Made by a program: the position numbers and the translations under genes
Notes under the pieces: generated by a model
Databases searched by the model: none
What the model was told of the DNA's origin: nothing
What the model saw: the letters and a program-made list of their open reading frames with translations, nothing else
Shown here: positions 22,643 through 34,195 of the stretch, in pieces
Layout: every line of letters begins with the position of its first letter
How positions within the stretch are numbered: position 1 is the first letter of the stretch
Assembly: GCA_030704615.1 (NCBI GenBank)
Contig: CM060732.1
Coordinates: forward strand, 3,596,001 to 3,660,000
DNA from: Takakia lepidozioides
Taxonomy: Eukaryota; Streptophyta; Takakiopsida; Takakiales; Takakiaceae
Reading direction: 5' to 3'
DNA: 64,000 bases

Positions 22643-22901
22643 ATTAACATGGCTATGGAGCAAATACTCTGCCCCAGAGACATACCCATAGGAGCTACTC
22701 CCACTAAAACAAGATTTTGCCACAGAAGTATATTGGCTTATCGACCGCTATCTCAAAGACACCCCTCCTAAAAAACCACGTTCCCATGCACGGCAAGAAA
22801 CGGCAAGCGCACATCACACTATTCCCCAAGATATCCTCGCCTTACTTATCAAAACATTCCAGATCACTCACTCATACTACTCCAACCCACTAACCTGCCC
22901 T

Positions 22902-23162
22902 ATGGAACTCGACACATTTGCCAGCCCACACCACAGAGATTGCATTTTTGGGGCCACGGGTAATGCTACTCAGCATACCTGGGAGGGCCATGGTCTCGCC
23001 CACCCCCCATCTAGACCCCTCGCCCATGAAGCTCTTCAATGGGCCAAATTTGCTGCACATTCATCTTCTTATGCTTCAACTATCCTCATCCTCACACAAC
23101 AAAACACACCTACTACCTCGGGCACCCACTTCTACGCTTCCCTGTTGGGGTCAAGCTATTAG
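22902..23162 (+). pseudogene. Dam-like (N6-adenine methyltransferase fold) segment of LINE 1
   Basis: The frame reads MELDTFASPHHRDCIFGATG...TWEGHGLAHPPSRPLAHEALQWA. The pattern LD.FAS..(H/N)RD....(T)W.G.....PP....(A).(K/A)WA resembles phage and retroelement Dam-like domains (PF05869-type: LD..AS.EN ... W.G....NPPY). The catalytic NPPY equivalent would be HPPS, which is degenerate. Flanking frames show stops and shifts at about 22640-22900 and 23160. Assignment is by pattern only. Confidence 0.4.
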
Positions 23163-23519
23163 CCGCAATTGACCCAAACCAGCTTAAATATACCCATACC
23201 CCCCCCTTTCCCCACATACCTCAGGCAAAAGGAACCCACCCTAATTCTCATCCTGCACGCCCAAAACCCCCACCACGCTACCATACCCACACCTTTCTAT
23301 CACAAACTAGAACACCTACTAACTGTTACTCATAAAATAAAGGCCATCATCCACCACCCACCTATCCCCCACTGTGCAAATATACCTACCCCCCTCCCCC
23401 GAATTAAAACAAATAAAGCCTGGATTGAGGCACTACAGCGCCTCCCACACGCCACACCAACAAACCCCCTCCCCCCCATCCCTTCGATGTATCAGCAATC
23501 CTACCCTCTCAAATACCCC

Positions 23520-24150
23520 CCCACAAACTCTCATTACACTGATGGATCCCTTACTCAAACTAATGCAGGATACGGTATTCACACGCAGGTACGGGGAGAG
23601 GGGTGGCCCTCAGGCTCCCTGGCCCTGCAACTATTCTTAGGGCCGAGCTTATGGCCATATACGACGCTCTCCTCCTACTCGATACCTTCTCCCCCCCATA
23701 CTTCATCTTCACTGACAGCCTTACCTCCTTATTTCTCATTCGCAACCACATTGCCCGCCCCTCCTCCCACCACCATCATCCGGACCGTAACCTCATCTCA
23801 GCCATTGTCAACGCTGTCGTTTCTATAAAGCATCCAGTACACCTACTCAAAGTACGCTCGCAAACTGGCATTCAAGGGAATGAGGAGGCCGACCTCCTTG
23901 CTCAGCTCGGTGCCACCAAACTCAAAGTCAACCCCACAAATGATCCACTTCACATCGCCCACTCCTACCCCTTTTGGTGTATACACCCAGTTCCGAACCC
24001 TACCGCACCACGACCCACACGCAATCTCTTGGCCACCCTCACCCGTGAAACAAACGAACAGGCCGCAGACTCTATCAGTCATACCAAAGTGCATATTAAA
24101 AAATGGACCCAATCCGAGGTATTACACCACGACGTTATCACATTGAGCAG
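23520..24150 (+). pseudogene. RNase H domain of LINE 1
   Basis: RNase H type I signatures occur in order: HYTDGSLTQTNAGYG (first Asp, near 23535), LRAELMAIYDALLLL (Glu, near 23640), YFIFTDSLTSLFLI (Asp, near 23700), and VRSQTGIQGNEEADLLA (last Asp, near 23850-23900). One frameshift lies near 23600 between the first and second blocks. The domain is C-terminal to the RT, as in several LINE clades. Similarity is lost after about 24150. Confidence 0.75.
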
Positions 24151-24822
24151 CAGAAGATGCAATCGCGATTTCTGAGTTATTCCAGTGGGGATCATTGGGT
24201 CTTACCTTCAGTGCCACCTCATATGTACCTATATGATGCAAATGTTATGATGCAGAAGGATTCCCAACTTCGTTCATGGTTTCATTCGGCTTGGAACAAT
24301 TTGACAACACAGAAATTTGGCCCTGACGATATTTTCTTTAAGGGCCATGAGGCATGGAAATACTTGCACTGTTCCCAAGTCATTGGCACACCACTCACCT
24401 ATACGGACAAGGAGTTCAGGGTGTTCACCAATTTTGCCATTAAGAGCTTACAATAGGTTGTACAGTGTAAACTTCCAGACATGGTGGGACCACATTGTAT
24501 GCCCCAACGGATTCCAGTTAGAGTTCGACCATTAAAACACCTGAGGGGCGACGAAGACTCTGATACTATTGTTTCTTCAGCGGACTCTTTTGACATGGCA
24601 GAGGACTACGCAATTCAGATGGCAGAGAAGAAACGACGGGGATCTCCTATGCCTGAGAGGTTACCACGATATCAGCCAAAGGAGGAACTGACATTTCCAG
24701 GTAGTGCTCAATCATCTCCGTCAACCAGTGACAGGACTCGGGCTCGCACACGGAGTCCTTCACGAGACTCTCACCGTCAGAAGGGTGCTCGCTCACAAAT
24801 GTTTGCTAATCCCAAACAGTAA
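24118..24822 (+). CDS. Unrecognised ORF pair, gag-like C-terminus
   Basis: Two frames (24118-24456 and 24481-24822) are separated by one stop. The first encodes a globular part (SRFLSYSSGDHWVLPSVPPH...). The second is basic and Ser/Arg-rich (TRARTRSPSRDSHRQKG) and ends just before a polypurine tract at 24844-24857. The position before a polypurine tract and LTR-like start suggests the 3' coding end of an LTR element, but I cannot name the family. Confidence 0.35.
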
Positions 24823-24843
24823 ACCGTGAGGACGCGGCTTTTT

Positions 24844-25680
24844 GAGAGGGGGAGGGGTAAATGTTAGAGGGCTGCTTGGGACTTAGACGCTTTTACGGGT
24901 TCTGTGGGGTACCCTTAATTTTGCGCAGACTGAGACCAACAGGAGCCTTAGGGGTGACAGCAGCGCACTTTAGGGGGGGGGGTTACACAGCCCGACACAG
25001 CCCGTCACAGCCCGACACTGTCCGTCATAGCCAATCACAGCTGACACAGCCCGCCACAGCTTCGCACAGCCAACACAGCCCGACACAGCCCGCCACAGCT
25101 TCGCACAGCCAGTCACAGCCCATCACAGCCAGCCACAGCTCGGCACAGCTTGACACAGCCTGTCACAGTACATGGGGAACAATTATCAATGGCAGGGAAT
25201 GACTGTGAGGGAACGACATCTGCAGAAGGAACGTGATACTTCGGGGATAACGGTTAATTAGTTAGGTGGTTAGAACAGCTTGGGGGGCAGATAAGGAGTG
25301 GCAACGGAAAGAAGGACACTTCACGGGGGAGCGCTTGAGGGTCATGGAGGAGAGGAGATCAGACGGAGAGCAAGAACGAGAGCACGGAGTAGGAGGAGAG
25401 ATGAATAGTAGATGCTTTAATTCATGCAGAGCTGTAGTGATACTGTAGGGTGGATTAGAGTCACTTGACATTGGCCTAGTACCTGATAAATCGTAATTTG
25501 ATACTTATTCGATACAAGCACACTGTGTAGAGAGACATGAGTGAAGCTGTGAAATGAATGCATGATTAACTGGAACTAAGAAGATACTGCAGCAAACTGA
25601 TGCTTCAGTATTAGATAAGGTAAATTGTTAACATGAAGGCAAGAAGGAATACAAAGGGGAAGCACAACCATGATTCACTA
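24844..25680 (+). other. Possible polypurine tract and LTR-like segment
   Basis: GAGAGGGGGAGGGG at 24845-24857 is followed by TAAATGTTAGAGG, as expected for a 3' polypurine tract followed by an LTR starting TG at about 24862. No matching second LTR is present in the window, so the right end is a guess. The segment contains the CACAGCC repeat. Confidence 0.35.
24984..25170 (+). repeat. (CACAGCCNNN)n decamer-based repeat, locus 1
   Basis: A degenerate tandem repeat of about 10 bp, core CACAGCC with variable 3-bp spacer (CGA, CGT, AGT, AAC). A second array with the same core lies at 45432-45850. Confidence 0.85.
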
Positions 25681-26500
25681 GCTACAGGTCATGACTGATT
25701 GTACTGAGCGGGCTGAGTGCTTAGAGATATCCAACTCTTCTATCTTGGAGTTTCCACCTCGGATAGCGAAGGGATGGGTGAGTAAAAGCCGCTCGACAAG
25801 TGCGGCCAGGTTCACGTGCATTAACTCTCGAACCACTTCTGGCAAACCAAAGCTACCACTGATGCACAAATCCGCCAGACACTTAAATTCACATACGCCC
25901 ATAAACATGGGTCATCAACACAAACACATTTTCTGGCCACATCTCTTTCCATCACCTTACTGCCCATTGTGCTCCACAACCCTTCCAAGCCAAATCCAAC
26001 ACAATGGGAACTTGGTTGAAGGGCATAATCATAGCCGGACTGTACTCCCATGCAACATGAGTCCTAGGTGGGTTAAAAGTAGCATCCCCCCATACCTCTG
26101 GCTGTGGCGGCTGTGGTGTGGCTGTAGCAACAACAGGGTCAGCTACCGGCACAGTCACTTGTTGTGGTATTGATAATACTGGCCCTTCTACCACTGGCAT
26201 CTCATGCACCCCTTGCAAAGAAGACTGAAAAATTAGAGTTTTGGCTTGTAAATAAGTAGCCGTTAGCTGCTCCTCAGGTACAAAGACTCTCTTATCAATA
26301 TTTGAAGTCAGGTCCTCCACCTGAGTCTGCAGGCCGTCTACATCCTCCTGTAGCTTTGCTATCCTACTATAGACATTGTCTATAGAAGTTGTGGCAATGT
26401 TCTGCACCTGCAGTCTGAGCTCATTCATCTCGCCTTGGGTGAGCTTCCGTGGTGCTTTGCCTTCCACCGGCCCTTGTGCTAACCAGACCTGCATAACAAC
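25678..26500 (-). CDS. Unrecognised minus-strand ORFs with coiled coil
   Basis: The minus strand from about 26500 reads KAPRKLTQGEMNELRLQVQ... with heptad-like spacing (VYSRIAKLQEDVDGLQTQVEDL), then a Pro/Val-rich part, to a stop at 25952. A second frame (25908-25678) contains LADLCISGSFGLPEVV and ends SVQSVMTCS. The two may be exons or a frameshifted single frame. The composition is gag-like but no zinc knuckle is seen. Confidence 0.3.
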
Positions 26501-27128
26501 GACGCAATGGCGTGAGCGTTGCGCATGAGCGCGCGAGCGTACGCTCACGCAGGAGTGACGTGGCGTGAGCGTACGCTCACGCCAGCTGACGTGGCGTGAG
26601 CCTGCACACACGCTAACGTGGCGTGAGCGTCATGTCAGCATGCTGATGTGGCGGTAAATGATGACATGGCACTGTCCGTCATCTGCCACGTCACCATTAA
26701 CATGCGCCGCCTATAACCGTGGAATTAATGCAGGGAATCTTGCCTAAATAGAATCAAGACGAGCATTGAGGCCTACAATTGCAGCAGCCAACAGTGTGCA
26801 ATTACAAATGCTTGTTTCACTTTTACAATTACGAGGACGACAAAATATCCTCACAAAGTGTGCGCCATAAAGGCTGCCACGGGAAGACCTTCATCCCTCC
26901 TCAATAACAATGAGAGTTAGGATCATCTTTAAAAGATGATTGTAGTGCATAGCGACAGCAAGACATGTAGACTTCGAACGGTGCAATGACAAATGTGCAA
27001 TACCTAAAAGTTGTCACTCAGAGCTGACTCCGTATAGTTGGAGGCCATATCATTGCACAGCCGAGGAATTGATGTGAATTACACATTTCAAATCATGGTC
27101 ATCCACATACCACATTACATAGTTCATG
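26501..27128. other. Gene-free stretch with GTGAGCGT/ACGCTCAC palindromes
   Basis: The first 140 bases are crowded with GGCGTGAGCG and its complement, including a perfect 22-bp palindrome at 26562-26583. The rest has no recognised feature. It lies downstream of the MULE coding region and may be the element's end. Confidence 0.45.
26562..26583. repeat. Perfect 22-bp palindrome
   Basis: Half-site GGCGTGAGCGT followed directly by its exact reverse complement. A shorter related palindrome (GAGCGTACGCTC) lies at about 26534-26545, and more half-sites lie at 26513 and 26592-26630. Confidence 0.95.
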
Positions 27129-30100
27129 CTACCCATGTGTTGTATCCCGCTGCAAAAGAGTATCGACCTTGTTGAAACTCATAGTGGCCTGGTGAATGAA
27201 GTTGTCACGTTTGGGATCGCAAACCATCCTCCTCAAAAATATGAAATACAAATGTTTGCAGGGTATGAATTTACCTCTCTTGCCCAAACTGGTTGATATC
27301 ATATTCACAAAATCAGGACATGTGCAATTGGGGAAATTGGAAACCGTGATGTCGTAGGTCCTGTCATGAACAACAGATGTGGAAGTGATGATTGTGAATA
27401 CCCGACCATATCCTGGATCGGGTACTTCCGTGGTGCTTCCAACACGAGCTTGGAGCATTCTTGCGGACTCCACTTTGCCAAAGTGTTCAGCGGTTGGAGG
27501 GAAACGCCGAACGAGCTTTCCATCTCGTTTGGTTGGCCACAAGTCAGGATTTGCCGGGGGGACCCGGGAGGACGCAGAAGTAGTAGCACATGCATGGAGT
27601 TGGGGTTGTCTCGCAAGGGAAAAACCTGCCTCCTCCAGCATTTCAATCTCTTGAAAGCTGAGATGTGTTCCCACCTTCACGGGCCAAACGGTTGGAGGAG
27701 TTGGCTTCATCACTACGGAAGGACGCACAATTCCATGCACACATCTGGCACAATCATCTGCGCAGAACCAGAACTTGTGGTTCTTGGCTTCTGGTTGACC
27801 GTATGGACGCATCAAGCCCGTGAAAGTCGGAGCAGGAGTTCGGGCACCACCTCTGGATATAGATGAAGTGCACTTCTCGAAATTAGTTGCCCTGATCGCT
27901 GTACATTTCACACGAGACCCTACACTTGTGCGTTCTATGTGCCAAACGTGGTCGGGGCATGCGGGCTCAAGCACATCAAGGGGGTTGTTTCTCTCCTGCA
28001 CCATTTCAGTGGCACTGTTTGATGCTGGAGCTTGCCGTCGTGTTGGAGGTTCTTCCGGACATGGAGTTGTCATGCAGGGGAATACGAGGCTTCGAGAAGT
28101 TATCACGGTCTGCCCTGTGGGAATCTGAATCCGAACCAGGTGGAGTGTTCAATTTCCTCTTACAGGAGCCGAATCTCTCCTCCCCTTCAAGATGTGGAAC
28201 TCTAGAAACAAGTGGCGTTCCCTGGGCATACATGCTCACGGCCCGTGCTATCTTGATTGGATCCCCAGATCTGTTTGCAGCATGCAACATCAACTCCCAT
28301 TTGTCCGGACCCTTGCCACCAACCCCACCTCGTAAGAAATCACGGTATCGGGTTTGTTGTTGCAAGGCACGTATCAAATCATCTGTTGTTGCCACATACA
28401 AATCCTGACCTCGTTTCCCAGACTGCTGCAACCATGCGTTGTGCACAGTTTCTGCCAAATTGCAAGATGGCATGTCCGCCATTTCCTCAATGGACATGTT
28501 CTGCAAAGAGGATAACCACACTTCAGAACAGTGCACAGGAAACAACATAAAGAAAGCAATGAGTCAAAAATATGGAAAGCAAATGTATGAATAAAGCATG
28601 AAATAGAAGCCTCGTACCATTGTCATGGCTGCTCCCCACTGTCTATACCGGAAGTGCCAAAACGCCAGCCAATCTTCCAATGCTCTCATACTCTCAAGTG
28701 ATGCAGCTCCAGAAGAGAACCACCAGGCACGAATTGTCTGGAACAAAGTGTCCGCCTCCTTCATTGTTCTAGCATCTTTGTACTCTTTGCACATTTTACG
28801 ATGTTGAGTCTGCATCTCTGGTTTGATGTCCGACTTTGTATGTTTTTCCAGAGATTGTGTCCAATGGAACAGACATGTACGCTCTCTTCCTGGCATAGGC
28901 ACTTTTGGGTCGCCCGATCCGAAGACAATACGAACAGCATTGAAATTTGCTTGAGCACTATCCGCCATGAAACCTGCGAAATTTGGAGATGGCAGCCCAT
29001 GGCAGCCCATGACATGTATCAGGGAATTCCACATGAGCTTCTGGGATTCCGTATCCTCGGATTGCATGTCACAAACTGCAATTGTCATAACTCGTTGGTA
29101 CACTGGATCGTAGACATGACAAGCCATTGTCGTCCAATCCTTCACTCGTTTCACATGATCAAACATAAGAAAACAGTTCTGCAAGTCCCCAGTCTTCTGC
29201 ATCCGCTTCACGAGGCTAACCCCACTGCCCTCCCCAACAGTCGACATTTTGAAAAGAAAAACTTTGATGGCACCTTGACCTGGGAATACATTGTCCTGGA
29301 TGTAATCGTACTTGCTCACTCGTTTCAATTCCAAAATATTGTCTATGTAGCCTCTGATCCCAGAGCCCATTCTCAATGCATTGATCTGATGCCGAATGTT
29401 AGGTGAACTTAAAGTGGAGAAATGATCCATGACCAGGTCCAATGCTGCACCGTCAAGTTTAGTCCCCACAGAATCTCCTTCACTCAAAATATGGCTTTCC
29501 AAGAAGGACTTGCTTGCGCCAAGAGCAATTGCAGATGTTGTTGCGGATGGGTTTCTCCCGAACTCCTGTTTGATCAACCTCGATACTGTCTCAACACTCT
29601 CCCTGTAATCCTCCTTCGAGACAGGATGGTTATGGAATCCAAAATGCACACAAGCTCTCGTCATTCAAACGGTGGACAACATAGTACATTCTTGCTCCGC
29701 AGAGCACCAAACATGATGGCACAAGTTTGCAGAATTTGCAGACGAAAGTGTTTGCCGGTGGAGGGGCAGTCCCAGGCTGAAATGGATTTTCTGCCAGACC
29801 CTCCCATTCGCTTTGATTATGAACCCCAGACTGAAGAAAGTGTCTGCAATTCAAATTATCACACCTAAGGTGTCCATTGCAAACTGTCCTCCTGAAAACA
29901 AGCTTGTCATCATTCTGAATATTGGATGTTTTTGTTCTGCACCACGGGTGCCCGTCGTGTTTCTTGTCCATTCCATGCATCATGATTGTTACACCTCCAA
30001 CTCGCGGAGGAGGAGGCAGCTCGAATAGGATATCGCCATCAAGAGTCTCCGGCAAGAACTTCACAGGCACCTGCTTCAAAGATTCCCAATCAATTCCCCG

Positions 30101-30625
30101 CAACTCACTTTTGAATCCAGCCATTCCTCCCATCGCCCGCAATTTTGGAATGACACTACAAATCTCTTCTTCATCAGCTTCTCCAACCACAGTGGGAAGG
30201 ATTGGATTTGGAATTTCACTTATGTCATCATCGGAAGAATCCGAAAGCTCAACGATTGGAGTGAAGGACGTCTGTTCTTTTTTCACCACCACCTCCCTCT
30301 TGTCTTCAACGACCGAAGCAGCAGTCCCGGGCGTCACATATGACCCAAGGGACTTTCGCCGAGGCTCTCCAAGTACTCTGTATCGACCAGGACGCACTCT
30401 CCACTGGCTGATATGAGCCGTCTCATCACGGTTTTGGAAAGAATATTTCACCAACTTCCCTTTAAGATCGTACACCTCTTTCTCCAAAAAGATGGAGCCA
30501 TTCTGCAGCTGAAAACGGGTAGCCAAGACATGTTCCAGAACAATTGCAAATCCATTGTCAAGGACTTCCTGGGAGAACGGCACTAGTTTGTCGTCAGAGA
30601 AGAACTCCGCTTCAGAGGAAGCCAT
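27129..30625 (-). pseudogene. MULE-type transposase with SWIM finger, copy B (most complete)
   Basis: ATG at 30625; exons 30625-28618 and 28500-27129 (donor GTACGAG, acceptor TTTGCAG); stop at 27129. The N-terminal ~330 residues include an acidic patch (ELSDSSDDDISEIP) and a Cys/His cluster (HDGHPWCRTKTSN... CNGHLRCDNLNCRH). A second C..C/H segment follows (CKFC... HFGFHNHPV). The transposase core has VCDMQSEDTESQK, NFAGFMADSAQANFNAVR and CLFHWTQSL, in the order of MULE DDE transposases. The SWIM finger is CTCPDF...FIPCKHLYF near 27260-27330. Two frameshifts are needed, at about 29663 (just before the ACVHFGFHNHP block) and about 28040, so this copy is probably inactive. The first might be an unrecognised intron. 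Domain boundaries rest on comparison with copies A and C. Confidence 0.75.
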
Positions 30626-31339
30626 CTTCCTTCCTCGCGTACGTTTGTACCTTGCTATCGCAGATCTAGTGTTAATCGGTTTACTGCTGTCTCCAGAACA
30701 CGGTTGAAGAATGAGCAGAGAATATGGCGGAGGAAGCTCAGATAACGACTGTGCATATTATGTTATTCTTTCCAGATATGCAGCCGTCCATTTTAATTAC
30801 TTTTCTTGTGGGCCCAGTGGTCAGAGTATCCCTAGGTGCAGTGTCGGCAGCTGTAAAACCGTTAACCAGAACCTCATCAATAAACCCAACAACAAAGCCG
30901 ACTTCCTGGAAGCATGTCATTCAAGGTCAGATGGTGGGTTCAGCTGCAACATATGTCCAACACCAGATATCCTAAGTTAATCGACTCTATATCTTGGAAA
31001 TAGGACCGCCCTGTCAAACAGGGTGAGCCCTGGGAGAAGAGAGTAAAAGAGATTCTCAAGGATCTGAATCTGGACCCGCAAGTCTTGACCTTGCTGGATA
31101 AAACTGACTTAGAGAGTGTAGTGTCTAAAGCCATGTCTGTTACCTGAAAATTGTCCGATGAAAATAAAGTTAGGAAGAAAACTTCCCTGAACCTGTTTCC
31201 AAGTCTGTGATATGGGGGAGGACATCATGGATGCGCTCAAGGGTCTATCCCACTCTTGGCACCATACCTAAATTTAAAGTCAGGGCAGGAAGACTACCTT
31301 TGAACAATAAACAGAAGCAGAGAGGAAAGGGAGAGTGAA
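30626..31339. other. Spacer; short coding-like fragment at 31010-31140
   Basis: Between the MULE start and the CACTA copy 2 leader. On the plus strand, 31010-31140 reads VKQGEPWEKRVKEILKDLN... then LTLLDKTDLESVVSKAM. It looks protein-like but is isolated and unrecognised, perhaps a retroelement or gene scrap. Nothing else is seen. Confidence 0.35.
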
Positions 31340-31779
31340 ATTTCCCTGACGTACCTCTGCTGCTACTGGTGCTTGAAACGAGCTGGCGTGGCGAGCTGCT
31401 GCGGTGCTGTCGCGGCTGCTAGCGGCGCGGGTCCCCGCAGCTGCAGGGCGTCTCTCCCCCGCTCACCACGGCTCTCTCTCTCTTCAGCTCGTTAGAGCGC
31501 ACCTCTGCGCGGCGTTCCTACCACACAGGGGAGAGAGACATCAGTCCGTGCTTAGGGCAAGAAAAAAAGACAGAAAGTGAGGGAGGAGGCAGTGCTTACC
31601 TTGGGCGTTGGAGCGGCGTTGGGGCAAACTCCTTGGGGCCTTGCGACCACCTTGGGCTCAGCAGCAGGTGCGTTTCTCCTCCACCCTAAACCCCACTCTC
31701 TGAACTACCTCTCTCCCAAAGAACAAACGAAAAAGGGAGGGGAAAGAGATGCTTCAAGCACTTAGGGAAAAAAAAATGC

Positions 31780-32040
31780 GCGGCGCCCACGTGCGACGCC
31801 CGGCCGTCGCACGCCTGCGCCCGCCCTTTTTTTGAAATGTAAAAGTGAAGTTTGCGACGGCTGGCCGTCGTTTCTTGCGACCCCTGGCCATAAATATAAA
31901 AAAACACGTCGCCCCCCGCGACGACTGTCCGTCACGGGGTGCGACCCCCAGGTAAAAAACAAAAAAAAACTCATCGTCCAATGTGACGCCAGGGTGTCGC
32001 AGGAGGCGACGGCCGGCCTTTATGGATTTAGGGTTTAGGG
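31780..32040. repeat. CACTA palindromic repeats and TTTAGGG doublet
   Basis: Repeated GCGACG.C.GGCCGTCGC palindromes, ending in TTTAGGGTTTAGGGCC near 32028. The same order (palindromes, TTTAGGGTTAGGGCC, T-run, ATATGGTACTGG) is found at 39430-40110. Two heptamers alone are not evidence of telomeric origin. Confidence 0.7.
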
Positions 32041-32435
32041 CCTTTTGGGTTTCTTAGTTTTTATTTTATTTATTTATTTTTTCGTATGGTACTGGGTTAG
32101 GGTGTTTGCTTTTCTTTATGGTGCTGGGTTTTGGATTGGCGGTTTTGGTTGTGGGTTTGGGGTTAAAAGGATAAACGGTGTAATTAGGATTCACATACCC
32201 AAAATGTGGTTCAATCTGATAATCGCAAAGCGCTGGGTCTCAACAAATTTTTCCATAGTGTGAGCATCCTGAAGATAGAACGAGATGAAGGATTTATTGT
32301 CTTGGGCTCTAGCACCATAGGGATGTTTCGCCTTTGGTTACCAATTTTGAAAGCCCCGAGGCTGAGGCATAGGGTTTTTTTGCCAACGCTTTTTGAGAAA
32401 TGAAAGTGTTGGTGGTGTGTGTTAATTAGGATGGG

Positions 32436-34195
32436 ATGGTGAGGAAACATCGACCCGTCTCCCTCGAGGATGGGGAGGTAGTACCACATATCGATTGTGG
32501 CCCTAGAGCGACCATTTTTCGTGGCGAGGTAGCACCCATTGCACCTGATCCAATACAGGCTGCCGGGCACAATTGTAGAAGGGACCGGGGCCAATTTTCA
32601 GGTGATGCGGAGGATGTTAACACTCCGGAATTGAGTCGGACGCGCCGCGGGTTGCCCCCTCGCGGGCCACCCCGTCCAACCACGTCCACCTTTGACCCCC
32701 CCCGACAGGATTGAGTGTTGGTGCACTAAGTGTTGGGAACGGATACCGTCGGGCGGCACTAGACCACCGAGGCGGCGACTGCATGTTGTCGAAAAACATT
32801 ACAAGAAGAACAAGATTGCGGATGCGGCAAATATGAGTGTTTTTCCCACCCCTCTCATTAACATTCATTCAAGGTACATTTAGGTTTATCTAATAATATA
32901 GTATGATTGATAAGCATACATGAATCAAAATTACGACATAAGTATTGATGCGTCGTTCACTACGCACATTGTAGCCACAACTTGATGCCCAAGCTCGTAA
33001 TCACATTGTACAGGAGGCATTTCGCGCCGGTCTACTTGCAGAATTTGTACCAGAGCATGTGCCCGATGTGACCAGTTGGTTCCCCCAGCAGCACGTAGAT
33101 GAGATGCGTAGGGTCGAGGGGTATCGTAGGTGTTGTAGGTGTTATGGTCGGCAACGAGCAGCCCTCCCGCCGCCCCCTCCAGTTTCCTCAGGTGGTCCCC
33201 CTGATTGTGGCCTCCCCCCCCCCCCCCGTCTGTTTCTTTGCCTGATCCGGACGTTGTACCCCCGGCTGCACCTCCGACATTACATCCTCAACCACCTCCA
33301 CTTTCATCTCCTCCGCCAGCAGTACCACCTCCACCTCCACCACCACCACCACCACCACCTCCACCTCCACCACCACCACCACCACCACCACCACCACCTC
33401 CACCTCCACCTCCACCTCCACGTGCATGTGCCCCCCGAACCCCTAGGAGGGGTCGGATTCGCCCTAGGTTTCCTCCCCTTCGGCTTGGGCGGCCTGAACC
33501 GGATCCTCGCCCCCAATGGGAAGCGCATATGACTATGTTACTGAGGACCGTCCAGCCTCGTTGTTGGGGGGAATCATCTTGACCCTCCCACCCCCATCCG
33601 AGAAAATGTGGAGTTCGAGTATTGGAGGAGACGGTATGTTGTGAGAGCCGCTACTGACCTTGCTATGGGTCGGGGTTTATTCACGGTCAATGATATTGTG
33701 GTTCCTCCTCGGAGAAACAGCATGGTGGACTTGTTTCCCTACTACGGTCCATACTACACCTCCGCGGAGTTCCGTACATTATGCCTCGAAGCCCCATACA
33801 TTCTACCCTACATTTTGTGTGTCAACGGACAGGATGTACGTAGACGGGGGTTGTCTCCCATTGAGATCAGATTTTGTGATGGTGACCCTGACATCTTCGG
33901 CAATGTTGCTGGGCCGGTCAATAGTTCTTTTGGTCATCCTAGGAGAACCAATGTAGTATGGGACGAGCGAAGCGATGGGCATGAGAGCTTTTGTGGTCAT
34001 ACGTCAATATACTGTGAGGGGATGCACATGTTTGTGATGACATGTGCTAGTAGGTCTATTAGGACTGGCAGCGAACTATTTGCATCATACGAGTTCTCCC
34101 TGGATGATTGGGACCTCCGATTACAACGTGAGTGGGATGTATATGATAGAAATAGGGTTCATTTGAGACATGGATCGCGTAGAGGGGCATTGTAG
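32436..34195 (+). pseudogene. CACTA-borne SET-domain gene, copy 2
   Basis: Parallel to copy 1: 5' exon (32436-32710), CWCTKCWE exon (about 32705-32832), SET exon (32975-34195). The SET domain reads MGRGLFTVNDIVV, YYGPYYTS, FGNVAGPVNSSFGHPRRTNVVW, RTGSELFASYEFSLDDWDL, and continues to TAG at 34195 with a basic tail (RHGSRRGAL) lost in copy 1. Damage: the donor after the CWCTKCWE exon is AT instead of GT (32833). The reading frame also shifts at the poly-C run near 33213-33227 and back near 33575. The SET core itself is intact and similar to copy 1, so decay seems recent. Role inferred as a histone-lysine-methyltransferase-like accessory protein of the transposon. Confidence 0.7.
33295..33425. 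repeat. (CCACCACCT)n poly-proline-coding microsatellite
   Basis: An expanded CCA/CCT trinucleotide tract inside the proline-rich middle of the SET gene. Copy 1 has only a short version at 18640-18720, so the tract expanded after the copies split. Confidence 0.9.

Larger units (their letters stand above)
21301..24150 (+). mobile_element. LINE 1 (3' portion) with chromodomain, Dam-like and RNase H regions
   Basis: Non-LTR retrotransposon sequence begins inside the reverse-transcriptase domain directly at the CACTA terminus and continues to RNase H. The 5' part (endonuclease, RT fingers) is missing. The second LINE at 55.2-59.3 kb overlaps it over the RT palm region, which identifies the family. 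The stretch 21437-21930 may be a separate insertion. Confidence 0.7.

Noticed and set aside
32028-32044. Telomere-like TTTAGGG doublet
   Set aside because: Only two heptamers, and the same phrase recurs at 40030 inside the CACTA 3' region, so it belongs to the transposon and is not telomeric.
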